Part shown: one piece after another, positions 1 through 7,557 of the stretch
How the letters are laid out: every line of letters begins with the position of its first letter
How positions within the stretch are numbered: the first letter of the stretch is position 1
NCBI GenBank assembly: GCA_024642765.1
Contig: JAHEAM010000038.1
Span: forward strand, 1 to 13,999
Length of the DNA: 13,999 nucleotides
Direction: 5' to 3'
DNA from: Planctomycetaceae bacterium
Lineage (GTDB): Bacteria > Planctomycetota > Planctomycetia > Pirellulales > Pirellulaceae
Translations under genes and position numbers: made by a program
The notes under the pieces: model-generated
Databases searched by the model: none
What the model was told of the DNA's origin: nothing
Seen by the model: the letters and a program-made list of their open reading frames with translations, nothing else

Positions 1-733
1 AAACAGTGAGCCAGAAAGCTACAAATCCAATCAGCAAACCTGTATTTCCCCAACCAAATGGTTTTGTCTTGCCGGCTATCAAGATTTCTGGCTTCCGCAA
101 AAGCTGTCCTGTCGTTTCTGATCGCAATGACATCAAATCTGTAGACACATCAGAATACTTGGACATGAAGTCGTAGCCCAAAATAACTTCAACCATTGCT
201 TCGGGCCGACCAATGCCAGTCTCGTAACCGGGGATCAAAATCCGATCGTCAACGCCGTCGCGACTCATCGTCATCTTGGAAACATGTGTCTGATCTCGGT
301 CGGAAATGGTAAATTGGAAATCATTCAATGAAAGTGATTCTTTATCCGAAATCGAGTCCATGTCGATATAGAAAACTAGCCGATCTGTCGATTCGACGCC
401 TTGCGATTTCAAATACTTCCACAATGTACCCGTTTGGATCTCGCACTCACAAACTCCTGCAGCAGCGAAACCATAATCGATCGAACCGGTGCCGCAAATC
501 GAATTCAGTGAATTCAATTCGAATCCTAGTTCGCTCGTTGGTGAAAAGTTAAAGTCGCCGACATTTAAGATTTGTGGATTGCCATAGTCAAAAACTATTT
601 CATCCGAATGGCCGAGTTGTTGCCTAGGAATCGGTAACACGAGAAACACGCAAGCAACGCAACACCAACTTGAAAAAGCAAATTTCCAAGCGAATGAAAC
701 TTTTTTAATTGTAGAGACAAGATGAGATAACAT
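1..733 (-). CDS. Partial exported or membrane-anchored protein of unknown function
   Basis: Reading the minus strand from an ATG at 733 gives 244 codons without a stop before the window edge, so the 3' end is missing. Residues 1-12 are polar with two lysines, and 13-35 are strongly hydrophobic (Trp/Phe/Cys/Val-rich), which looks like a signal peptide or N-terminal anchor. The middle part (about 45-225) is acidic and polar, contains Cys80, Cys95 and Cys97, and has a beta-rich look. From about residue 229 a second hydrophobic stretch begins (GLLIGFVAFWLTV) and continues off the edge, suggesting a C-terminal transmembrane anchor. I do not recognise the family. A long continuous frame with an N-terminal export signal supports a real gene; no strong Shine-Dalgarno precedes the ATG. 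It is divergent from glgC. Function cannot be assigned. Confidence 0.7.
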   Translation of the reverse strand, partial: MLSHLVSTIKKVSFAWKFAFSSWCCVACVFLVLPIPRQQLGHSDEIVFDYGNPQILNVGDFNFSPTSELGFELNSLNSICGTGSIDYGFAAAGVCECEIQTGTLWKYLKSQGVESTDRLVFYIDMDSISDKESLSLNDFQFTISDRDQTHVSKMTMSRDGVDDRILIPGYETGIGRPEAMVEVILGYDFMSKYSDVSTDLMSLRSETTGQLLRKPEILIAGKTKPFGWGNTGLLIGFVAFWLTV

Positions 734-1294
734 TTCGTGCCAGCGAGCTGGTCCAAAAATTTAGTCGCACGGTGGGTCGTAGACGTAGGCCGTCCTAGTT
801 GAACCTAGTCTAGACTAAACGGGGAGTTCTGGGAAGGAGATTCCGGTTGCGTAACTGGGGCCTAGCTGGACCACTTGCACTATTGAGGCGTTGCAATGCG
901 AGGTTTCCAACTAAAAATAAGAAAGAAATAACAAGACGCTGACAATGACGTCAAGGTTTTCCTAGCCCAAAGCCACCGGTCGACTAGAGTTTGGAATCGG
1001 AAATCCAGTTAGATAATCTGGCTGCAATTTTATTTGTGGAGAAATTCGTTGGTTTTGATAACTGCATTTATCAGCATTCTGTTTTTGGAAAGGAATTGTC
1101 CTGAATCAATTTTCGACTTCGGCGCTAATTGAAAATATGAAGCTGAGGTTCGTTTTTGGCTGCCATATTATGGGTGCAACGAACAAAGAAATCGAATTGC
1201 GTTAGCATGGTTCGGCGTTTCTCCTTTGAATAACAATTGATAGGATGAGGATGTGTACAATAAAATCACAACGCCGCATTCGGAGTCGAAAGCA
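734..1294. other. Divergent intergenic region upstream of glgC
   Basis: About 560 bases lie between the outward-reading partial gene and glgC. I see no convincing protein or RNA gene here. It should hold the promoters of both flanking genes, but no clear -35/-10 pair stands out. Two perfect dyads are present: a 12-base palindrome at 806-817 and an inverted hexamer pair at 1056-1061/1068-1073. A short purine-rich segment (AGGATGAGG, 1242-1250) lies just before the alternative GTG start of glgC. Confidence 0.6.
1056..1073. promoter_or_regulatory. Operator-like dyad TGATAA-N6-TTATCA
   Basis: TGATAA (1056-1061) and TTATCA (1068-1073) are perfect inverted hexamers around a six-base spacer, the geometry of a binding site for a dimeric helix-turn-helix regulator. 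It sits in the divergent region about 220 bases before glgC. A regulator is not known, and a single 6+6 dyad in AT-rich DNA can arise by chance. Confidence 0.25.
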
Positions 1295-2575
1295 ATGGAA
1301 AACGTTTTGGCTGTTATTCTCGCGGGTGGCAAAGGTTCACGATTGGAACCGCTCACTCGCGATCGTGCGAAGCCTGCCGTGCCATTCGGCGGTGCGTATC
1401 GAATTATTGATTTCGTAATGTCAAATTGCCTAAACAGTGGCATCCGCCGGATTCTGGTGATGACCCAATACAAGGCCTTTAGCATGGATCGGCATTTGAA
1501 TTTGGGGTGGCAGCCTTTCTTTTGTCGCGAGTTGGGTGAACACGTTGACATACTTCCGCCGCAACAACGCATCGATGAAAACTGGTACCAGGGAACCGCT
1601 GATGCCGTTTATCAAAACATCTATTCTCTGGAAAAGGAAAGCCCCAAATATGTTGTGATTTTGGCGGGTGATCACATCTACAAAATGAACTACCAACATA
1701 TGGTCGATTATCACATCAAGGTTGGCGCGGACCTCACGATTGGTGCACTACCAGTTGATGTTGCGGCGGCAACACAATTCGGCGTAATGCAAGTCAATGC
1801 GCACGACCGAATTATCGGATTTGAAGAGAAGCCCAAAAACCCCAAAACAATTCCGGGTAAAACAGATCAGTGCTTGGCCAGTATGGGGATTTACGTATTT
1901 ACGGCAAATTTCTTGTTTGAACAGCTATTGAAAGATGCCAACAAGAAAAAAAGCAATCACGATTTTGGTAAAGACATCATTCCCAGTGTGATTGATTCGC
2001 ACCAAGTTTTTGCCTATCCATTCGTTGACGAAAATGGCAAAAATCAGGCGTATTGGCGCGACGTCGGAACGATTGACGCGTTTTATGAAGCCAACCGTGA
2101 TCTGGTCGCCGTGGAACCGCTTTTGAATATTTATGACCAGAAGTGGCCATTGCGAACGCACCAACCCAACCTGCCTCCACCAAAGTTCGTGTTTGATGAT
2201 CGAGAAAAGGGCGATTATGAACGTGTCGGCTGCGCGATTGATAGTTTGGTTTGCAATGGTACGATCGTGTCGGGTGCCCGAGTTCAGCGAAGCGTCGTGG
2301 GCCGCAATGTTCGGATCAACAGTTACGCACAAGTCACCGATTCAATTTTATTCGATCGTGTAAATGTTGGACGTCACGCGCGGATACATCGCGCAATTAT
2401 TGACAAGGATGTTGTGATTCCCGATGGAGTCGAGATTGGAATCGACCCCGTTGCTGACCGACAGCGTGGTTTTGTCATTAGCGAAGGCGGCGTGGTTGTA
2501 GTTGGGAAATCGGATTGGGTCGGACAATCTCAACAATCGAACGTGAAATCGGAATTCTCGCTCGGGAGTGAATAA
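1295..2575 (+). CDS. glgC: Glucose-1-phosphate adenylyltransferase (ADP-glucose pyrophosphorylase)
   Basis: The enzyme makes ADP-glucose from ATP and glucose-1-phosphate, the committed step of bacterial glycogen synthesis in the cytoplasm. Counting from ATG 1295 (426 residues, normal for the family), the nucleotide-binding motif AGGKGSRLEPLT is at about 10-21, followed by RAKPAVPFGG. The glgC signature WYQGTADAV is at about 97-105, GDHIYKM at about 125-131, FEEKP at about 176-180 and the sugar-phosphate segment YWRDVGTIDAFYEAN further on. The C-terminal third has the hydrophobic periodicity of a left-handed beta-helix. An in-frame GTG at 1253 (AGGA seven bases upstream) would add 14 residues. 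I prefer 1295 because family members start just before the VILAGG strand and GGAG lies nine bases upstream. No other glycogen gene is in the window. A terminator follows at 2674-2698. Confidence 0.96.
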   Translation: MENVLAVILAGGKGSRLEPLTRDRAKPAVPFGGAYRIIDFVMSNCLNSGIRRILVMTQYKAFSMDRHLNLGWQPFFCRELGEHVDILPPQQRIDENWYQGTADAVYQNIYSLEKESPKYVVILAGDHIYKMNYQHMVDYHIKVGADLTIGALPVDVAAATQFGVMQVNAHDRIIGFEEKPKNPKTIPGKTDQCLASMGIYVFTANFLFEQLLKDANKKKSNHDFGKDIIPSVIDSHQVFAYPFVDENGKNQAYWRDVGTIDAFYEANRDLVAVEPLLNIYDQKWPLRTHQPNLPPPKFVFDDREKGDYERVGCAIDSLVCNGTIVSGARVQRSVVGRNVRINSYAQVTDSILFDRVNVGRHARIHRAIIDKDVVIPDGVEIGIDPVADRQRGFVISEGGVVVVGKSDWVGQSQQSNVKSEFSLGSE

Positions 2576-2673
2576 ATCAAAAACTCAATGGGTTCGTGTT
2601 GGTGCTTTATTCAAGCATGCGAAGCAAATTTTCTCTTAGATCGCAATTCCTAAAGCAACTCATAGTGGGCTTC

Positions 2674-2698
2674 ACGCGGCATATTGCCGCGTTTTTTT
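2674..2698 (+). terminator. Intrinsic terminator downstream of glgC
   Basis: An 8-bp perfect stem (ACGCGGCA / TGCCGCGT) with a three-base loop (TAT) is followed directly by a run of seven T. This is a textbook rho-independent terminator about 100 bases after the glgC stop. It separates glgC from the OsmC-type gene, so the latter probably has its own promoter in 2699-2765. Confidence 0.85.
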
Positions 2699-2765
2699 GG
2701 TGGCGAACAGTTGTTAAGATCCTGTGCAAGACGCTTGACACATTAAAACTAACTGGAACCACGCA

Positions 2766-3200
2766 ATGAGCTTTCCACACCAATATACCATCAACGCTTC
2801 GGCGACGCCTGAAGGACTTGTTTCTTTGAGTGGTGAAAAATTGCCTGAATTGAGGTCTGCTCCTCCTGCGCAATTCGGTGGGCCAGGCGACCAATGGTCT
2901 CCCGAGGACTTGATTGTTGCTGCTGTTGCCGATTGCTTTGTCCTTTCATTTCGCGCAATTGCAGCTGCATCGAAATTCGCCTTCACATCACTAGATATTC
3001 AAGTTGACGGGACGTTAGATCGTGTCGAACGCGAGATGATGTTCACCGAGTTTTCAATAGCGGCAAACCTTTCGATTCCGGCGGACGCCGATACGGATCG
3101 TGCTGAAAAGTTGCTAGAGAAAGCAGAGAAGGCGTGCCTGATTACGAACTCGTTGAAATCAACCGTGCATTTGAAGAGCACGGTTAATCGAGCCGGCTAA
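2766..3200 (+). CDS. OsmC/Ohr family protein (probable thiol peroxidase-like)
   Basis: This is a 144-residue cytoplasmic protein, the usual size for the OsmC/Ohr superfamily, whose characterised members reduce organic hydroperoxides with a pair of reactive cysteines. The two expected cysteines are visible: Cys57 in the helix-start segment VADCFVLSFRAIA and Cys124 in AEKACLITNSLKS, each in the family's usual setting. The segment GGPGDQWSPEDLIVAAVADC matches the conserved region before the first cysteine. The tail KSTVHLKSTV gives the final strand. It lies downstream of the glgC terminator and converges with the UPF0104-like gene. Whether it is an Ohr (organic peroxide), an OsmC (osmotic/oxidative) or a YhfA-like member cannot be decided from sequence alone. 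The ribosome binding site is weak. Confidence 0.88.
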   Translation: MSFPHQYTINASATPEGLVSLSGEKLPELRSAPPAQFGGPGDQWSPEDLIVAAVADCFVLSFRAIAAASKFAFTSLDIQVDGTLDRVEREMMFTEFSIAANLSIPADADTDRAEKLLEKAEKACLITNSLKSTVHLKSTVNRAG

Positions 3201-3256
3201 GTAGATTTGTAGTCCTTTCCGCGAGGGATTTACAACAGTGAAGTTTGTTTGATTGC

Positions 3257-3297
3257 AAAAACCGCCCGGTGGCTCGAGCATTCAATAATGTTGGCGG
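3257..3297 (-). terminator. Possible weak terminator for the minus-strand membrane genes
   Basis: Read on the minus strand, CCGCC (plus 3293-3297) can pair with GGCGG (plus 3262-3266), followed by five T (plus 3257-3261). The stem is only five GC pairs and the loop is about 26 bases, though the loop contains a further GCTCGAGC palindrome. It lies 37-77 bases after the UPF0104-like stop, the right place for a terminator, but the structure is weak. Confidence 0.3.
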
Positions 3298-3333
3298 GTT
3301 AATACGAGGCCTGCGCTATGGCCGTTTGACGGG

Positions 3334-4350
3334 TTATTCTGCTACGCCTTTAATTGTTTTCTTTTCACCGGCGCTCATCGTTAGCCACATGATTGCGCCG
3401 ACGGCTGACACCAGCAACAAGACAAAACGAAACAAAAAGCCAACGACAACTCCGGTGTCTTTGCCGCCTGTGGAAGCTGTGATCGCTCGATATAAAACAT
3501 CTAAGGCCATTTCCATGCCACCCAATCCTCCGGGCAGTGGTAGGCTGTTACCGATCATTGCGATTGGCGAAATCAGCCAGTGCTCCCAAAATCCTGGATG
3601 GCTCCCTCCCACAAAATTCGCAACTGCATAAATGTTCGCGATGATCAAGATATTGCAAAGGCTACTTAATCCGATGGACACAAAAATCGCACTTGGGCGA
3701 ATGCGTAACATCCGAATGGCCTTCAGAATGGTACCGAGGATCTCACCAACCAAAGGAACTCGTAGCGAAAGTTCGTAGGCTCTCATCAACATTAGCTCGG
3801 AAATAAACATCGCAGAAATTACAAATGCGAATCCGAGTAGAGAGGCGACTAGGAGGAACAAACTGGCTGACTTAAGCGCCAGAATGATTTTGGCGTTCGT
3901 ACTGGTTACCATTCCGCTCCAATTGGCAAGGAAAAACCAGACGCCGGCGAATGCCATCATCGAAATCAGACCGAGTACGCGATCAAAAAAGACACTGGCA
4001 ATCGCTTTGCCTGCCTTTTTCGGGCCGCCACGCGACGCATAAAATGCCCGCAACGAATCCCCACCGATCACGCCAAAGGCGAAGAATCCGAAAAACTGTC
4101 CAATAAATCCAATTCGAATAGCGTCCTTGAATTTCAGCGGCAGTTGCATTGCGTGTGCCAACCAATACCAACGCACAAATCCAATCACATGAAACGCAAA
4201 ACAAAATAAAATAGCCAGCGCAAACCATCCCCAGTTTTTGTCACCGGAAAAAAGTTCTGTGAACTGGCCCTCTTTCTTGGCCTTCGCGAACAGATACCAG
4301 AGGATGCCGACCGAGATCAGAATTTTCAAAGCTGCAAGCACGCGTTTCAA
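3334..4350 (-). CDS. UPF0104 / LPG synthase TM-domain-like integral membrane protein
   Basis: This polytopic inner-membrane protein of about 338 residues has roughly eight hydrophobic segments. It resembles the flippase-like membrane half of lysylphosphatidylglycerol synthetases (MprF) and the UPF0104/AglD group; there is no attached aminoacyl-transferase domain. Family hallmarks are GGDSLRAFYASR (about 96-107), DRVLGL (about 123-128) and LPLPGGLGGME (about 270-280). Members are thought to handle lipid-linked substrates, but no specific function can be given. The open frame extends to a TTG at 4416, but I chose the TTG at 4350, which has AAGGG nine bases upstream and places the first membrane helix (VLAALKILISVGILWYLF) near the N-terminus; no ATG is available. 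It follows the HTTM gene in the same direction, suggesting cotranscription. Confidence 0.88.
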   Translation of the reverse strand: MKRVLAALKILISVGILWYLFAKAKKEGQFTELFSGDKNWGWFALAILFCFAFHVIGFVRWYWLAHAMQLPLKFKDAIRIGFIGQFFGFFAFGVIGGDSLRAFYASRGGPKKAGKAIASVFFDRVLGLISMMAFAGVWFFLANWSGMVTSTNAKIILALKSASLFLLVASLLGFAFVISAMFISELMLMRAYELSLRVPLVGEILGTILKAIRMLRIRPSAIFVSIGLSSLCNILIIANIYAVANFVGGSHPGFWEHWLISPIAMIGNSLPLPGGLGGMEMALDVLYRAITASTGGKDTGVVVGFLFRFVLLLVSAVGAIMWLTMSAGEKKTIKGVAE

Positions 4351-4456
4351 CGGAATGAACCCTTGGTCGAAATAGGTATCAAAGACCCCATAATAGCGGG
4401 AGCTTGCCGAAAACAAAATCGCAGTTCAATGTGTTGTGAATCCCAATGGCGGTAGT

Positions 4457-6037
4457 TCAAAACGGGATTCCGCTGTCAGAATTGAGCTTCTCGTCGAGAT
4501 CATCAAACAGTGAGCCAGCGCTTTCGTTTGGGTTTCCCCAGGTGCCCCAGATCTCAGTGACAATATTTGCGGAATCGACGTCGGGCCCGATGCGTTTCAA
4601 GCTGCAGATCAATTTCGCCGACACAACTTGTTCTGCTGGCGAATGATTGGCATTCCAGTCCACAACGACAAAATCTAGTAATGGTTTGCGAAACTGATCG
4701 AAATCCTTTATGGTCAAATTGCGATGGAACTTCCGCCAGAAGTGGTTTGGAAATCGCCCCGCTGCGTTCCTAGGTTCGGCGTAGTTAAGCTCATGAGAGG
4801 GGAAAAACAAATCGACCTTCGAGCCATTCTTTAAACGGCCCTCGTAGACGAACCAGGGGTTAAAATCGGGCGGATGGCCAAACATTTGAAAGTGCTGGTC
4901 GATCTGGACTTTTTCGCCGACCCACACGACTGACTTAGGCAAACGCCGCGTCCAATTGATCGATTCAATATTCGCGAGGTTCCAAACCAAGGCCAAGGCT
5001 AAAATCGCCCCGCAGGCATAGTTTGCAATTTGCTGCACCCAAAATCGCCAGCCATTGACTAACCACGGCGGTAAATCAGCAACCTCGCCAGAGGACGATC
5101 GCCGCCAAACCAAAGAGGGAATCAGGGGCAACCACACAGCCATGCAGATCAAGGGAAACAATCCGATATTCATCGTCAACGCGATGCCGAGATGAAAACA
5201 CCAATAAACGGTCAATAGCGACAATCTCCAAAATGAATTCCACTTTGGAATCAGCAAGAACCAAATTCCAACAACTTCAAAAAACAGAGTTGCCCAAGTC
5301 ACGATTTTCAAAAATGATTCTTGGCCCAAAAGTTTTTTGGCGAGTGGACGCAAGTAGATATCCAAATTGAAAACGTAGCTCATCGCCTCGCCAGAAAACC
5401 AGATGTCGTTCCACTTGGCAATGCCTGTGAAGAAGTACATCAATATGAATTGCATGAGAAATGCAATGGAACCCCAATGGAAGACGATGGCTGGAAGTTG
5501 CTGGTTAGGTTGCCGTGCAGGCCGTCGAAACAAAAACGAGCGATCTACAGAACCGTGCAATGATAGGGGCAGAAACATACTCCAAAAAAGCATCAATTTC
5601 AAAATGTAGTCGCCGGACGTGATTATTAGCGGACTGCGAAATTGATGTGATGCGACGAGTACCCAACCAGCGATGGTTGCGATTCGTGTCCAGCATCCGA
5701 TGCTGATCGCAATGCCTGCAATCATTTGGCTGATAAACAGCGTTTGCTGCCAAGACAATTCACCAGACAACGCGTGCAAGGACCACCCGTTTGCAAAATA
5801 GTTTGCGTCGTAACGCCGATTAAAATAGGATTCCATCAGGCTTCGGGTAAACATGCCGTCGTCGCTGTAGAATTCGCGCAGAATCGGCCAGCGAGTCAAA
5901 GCGTCGAATGCCACAAGGAGGCCTAGAGCAACGCGAAATAATGAAAGACTACGAGAGTCGAAACCAAAAATTCGTTGCCACCAAGTCAACTTGATTGAGT
6001 CTGAGCTCGTAATATTTATTTGTTTGCTCGCGTGCAC
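4457..6037 (-). CDS. HTTM-domain membrane protein (vitamin K-dependent carboxylase-like)
   Basis: This 526-residue protein has an N-terminal multi-helix membrane region (about 30-355) and a soluble tail (about 370-526). The membrane part shows hallmarks of the HTTM family, related to the membrane part of vitamin K-dependent gamma-carboxylase: SLSLFRVALGLLVAFDALTRW near 31-50, WSMFLPLSLHGSVDRS near 152-167, YFFTGIAKWNDIWFSGEAMSY near 201-221 and FHLGIALTMNIGLFP near 281-295. The tail begins QHFQMFGHPP...WFVYEGRLKNGSKVDLF, the usual layout of bacterial HTTM proteins. The reaction of bacterial members is not established, so carboxylase activity should not be assumed. Start is GTG at 6037; an in-frame TAG just upstream rules out a longer form. 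It lies between tsaD and the UPF0104-like gene, all on one strand. Confidence 0.88.
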   Translation of the reverse strand: MHASKQINITSSDSIKLTWWQRIFGFDSRSLSLFRVALGLLVAFDALTRWPILREFYSDDGMFTRSLMESYFNRRYDANYFANGWSLHALSGELSWQQTLFISQMIAGIAISIGCWTRIATIAGWVLVASHQFRSPLIITSGDYILKLMLFWSMFLPLSLHGSVDRSFLFRRPARQPNQQLPAIVFHWGSIAFLMQFILMYFFTGIAKWNDIWFSGEAMSYVFNLDIYLRPLAKKLLGQESFLKIVTWATLFFEVVGIWFLLIPKWNSFWRLSLLTVYWCFHLGIALTMNIGLFPLICMAVWLPLIPSLVWRRSSSGEVADLPPWLVNGWRFWVQQIANYACGAILALALVWNLANIESINWTRRLPKSVVWVGEKVQIDQHFQMFGHPPDFNPWFVYEGRLKNGSKVDLFFPSHELNYAEPRNAAGRFPNHFWRKFHRNLTIKDFDQFRKPLLDFVVVDWNANHSPAEQVVSAKLICSLKRIGPDVDSANIVTEIWGTWGNPNESAGSLFDDLDEKLNSDSGIPF

Positions 6038-6159
6038 TTCGCCAACCTAGATTCATTGGTAAATTTTCTGTCTGCATTATGAATCAGCTTTGTGTTCGGC
6101 GGCAATGTCAATTCGTTGCAACTCCAAGCTTCAATTTGCGTTTGGCGGAGTTGTACTCT

Positions 6160-7179
6160 TTAGCGAATAAGACCGGGAGCGATTTCAAGGGTTTGGTCTG
6201 CAAATTGCTTGCGGTGGTATTTTTCGAATGCAATGGCACCCATCACGGCGTTGTCAGTACACAATTCTGGGGGGGCAATCAATAAATCGAAATCGTTTTC
6301 GAGGGCAGCTTCCCGCAACGCATCGCGCAATGCTCGATTTGCCGCGACACCTCCGCCGACACACAGAGTTCGCAAACCTGTTTGGCGCAAAGCCAATATC
6401 GCTTTGTTGTAGAGAACATCGACAACCGCCGCTTGGAAACTGGCGGCAACATCTGCTGCCTTGTCGCCCGGAATGGAGAGGGTTGCAAAGTCAACTTGGC
6501 CGTAGCCAGCCAACTCGTAACGTACCGCGGTTTTGAGTCCGCTGAAACTGAACGCGATTCGGTCCTCATGAATAAAGCTTCTCGGAAACGAATAGCGCGT
6601 CGGGTCGCCCGTATCGGCCAAACGCGCCAGGGCTGGCCCGCCGGGGAATCCAAGCCGCAACATGTTGGCAACTTTGTCGAATGCCTCACCCGCGGCGTCA
6701 TCAATCGTTCCGCCTAAGAACTCTGGCGTTAACGGATCGTTAAAACGATACAAATGCGAATGTCCACCGCTTACGATCAGTCCGACACAGGGAAAGACAT
6801 TTCGTTTGAAGGCGATTTGACAGGCGTATACATGGGCATGCAAATGATTGATCGAAATTAGTGGTTTGTTCAAGCATAACGCCAGCGTCTTGGCAGCCAT
6901 CAATCCAATCAGCAACGAGTTAGCTAGGCCTGGGGTGGTCGCGACAGCAACAGCATCCAGTTCATGAGGCTTCATACTGGCTTGTGAAAGCGATTCGTGT
7001 ATGACAGGAATAATGCGTTCCAAGTGAGCTCGGGCTGCAATTTCCGGGACCACCCCCAGAAAACGCTCGTGCAATTCCGTTTGAGTCGCAATGCACTCAC
7101 CATGAACCATCAATTGATCGTCGAGAATTGCGGCTGCCGTTTCATCACAAGTCGATTCGATTGTTAAAATTCGGGCCAC
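6160..7179 (-). CDS. tsaD: tRNA N6-adenosine threonylcarbamoyltransferase TsaD
   Basis: TsaD transfers the threonylcarbamoyl group to A37 of tRNAs that read ANN codons, giving t6A; it normally works in the cytoplasm with TsaB and TsaE. Counting from GTG 7179 (339 residues, typical length), the ASKHA-fold phosphate segment IESTCDETAAA is at about 7-17, GVVPEIAARAH follows, and the metal-binding NHLHAH is at about 111-116 (His112 and His116). GGTIDDAAGEAFDKVA, GFPGGP, a later CVGGGVAANRALR and the C-terminal CTDNAVMG (metal/nucleotide Asp) complete the set. The frame extends to a TTG at 7215, but the GTG at 7179 gives the family's standard N-terminus (MARILTIES), so I prefer it. TsaB and TsaE partners are not in the window. 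It may be cotranscribed with the HTTM gene about 120 bases downstream. Confidence 0.96.
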   Translation of the reverse strand: MARILTIESTCDETAAAILDDQLMVHGECIATQTELHERFLGVVPEIAARAHLERIIPVIHESLSQASMKPHELDAVAVATTPGLANSLLIGLMAAKTLALCLNKPLISINHLHAHVYACQIAFKRNVFPCVGLIVSGGHSHLYRFNDPLTPEFLGGTIDDAAGEAFDKVANMLRLGFPGGPALARLADTGDPTRYSFPRSFIHEDRIAFSFSGLKTAVRYELAGYGQVDFATLSIPGDKAADVAASFQAAVVDVLYNKAILALRQTGLRTLCVGGGVAANRALRDALREAALENDFDLLIAPPELCTDNAVMGAIAFEKYHRKQFADQTLEIAPGLIR

Positions 7180-7397
7180 GAAAATTCCAGCAAATAACGA
7201 AACAATTGGTGCCAAACGAAGTTTATAGTAGTAGTACAGAGAGCCGGTTTGGTTCTGGAAGCACTGGTTTTGCCTACTTTCCTGCGGGATTGTATCGAAA
7301 ATAACACTTCGCTGAAAGCAATCTTGAATAGAATGGGCTGCAATTCAATCGATCTTTCGCGAAATCGGTTCACTGTAGGTAAACTATTAGATAGCAG

Positions 7398-7438
7398 GCA
7401 AAGAGAAGTACGCAGAGAGAAATACGCAGAGAAATAAC
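7398..7438. repeat. Three-copy 14-base tandem repeat
   Basis: Unit 1 is GCAAAGAGAAGTAC (7398-7411), unit 2 is GCAGAGAGAAATAC (7412-7425) and unit 3 is GCAGAGAAATAAC (7426-7438, one base shorter). Units 1 and 2 differ at two positions. The array lies about 120 bases before the secretin-repeat gene, upstream of the candidate -10. It could be a short degenerate repeat array or direct-repeat binding sites. Confidence 0.75.
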
Positions 7439-7442
7439 AGGC

Positions 7443-7471
7443 TAATCACTAGCCGGTTTTGGCATGATAAT
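7443..7471 (+). promoter_or_regulatory. Possible promoter of the secretin-repeat gene
   Basis: GATAAT (7466-7471) matches the -10 consensus at five of six bases and lies 17 bases after TAATCA (7443-7448), a poor -35 match (three of six). It begins directly after the 14-base repeat array and would give a leader of about 80 bases. The match is weak and the assignment is tentative. Confidence 0.22.
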
Positions 7472-7557
7472 GTTCACGCAACCCACGCTTAGTGCCCTTG
7501 TTATGTACGCTTTAGACCGAAGTTTTTTGCGACTCAAGCCGTGAAAATCGAAAAACT

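Larger units (their letters stand above)
7180..7557. other. Intergenic region between tsaD and the secretin-repeat gene
   Basis: The flanking genes are divergent here, so both promoters should lie within this stretch. It contains a three-copy 14-base tandem repeat (7398-7438) and a possible plus-strand -10 element at 7466-7471. No RNA gene was recognised. A 62-codon open frame (7249-7437, TTG start) runs into the repeat and has no coding character. Confidence 0.6.

Noticed and set aside
1168..1572. 134-codon minus-strand frame over the start of glgC
   Set aside because: Antisense shadow of the conserved glgC N-terminal region, with unlikely composition.
3206..3237. Imperfect hairpin TTGTA...TACAA after the OsmC-type gene
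   Set aside because: Bulged stem with wobble pairs and no T-tract; not convincing as a terminator.
3245..3631. 128-codon plus-strand open frame
   Set aside because: It lies mostly antisense to the well-supported UPF0104-like gene and has no family likeness; it is a shadow frame.
4505..4518. 14-base identity with positions 1-14 of the window
   Set aside because: The two copies lie in different genes and different codon frames; a single 14-base match in 14 kb is about what chance gives.
6119..6153. CAACTCC / GGAGTTG inverted repeat after tsaD
   Set aside because: Seven-base arms with a 21-base loop and no T-run; too weak to call a terminator.
7249..7437. 62-codon plus-strand frame ending in the 14-base repeat array
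   Set aside because: TTG start, no ribosome binding site, its end is made of the tandem repeat, and the length is expected by chance.
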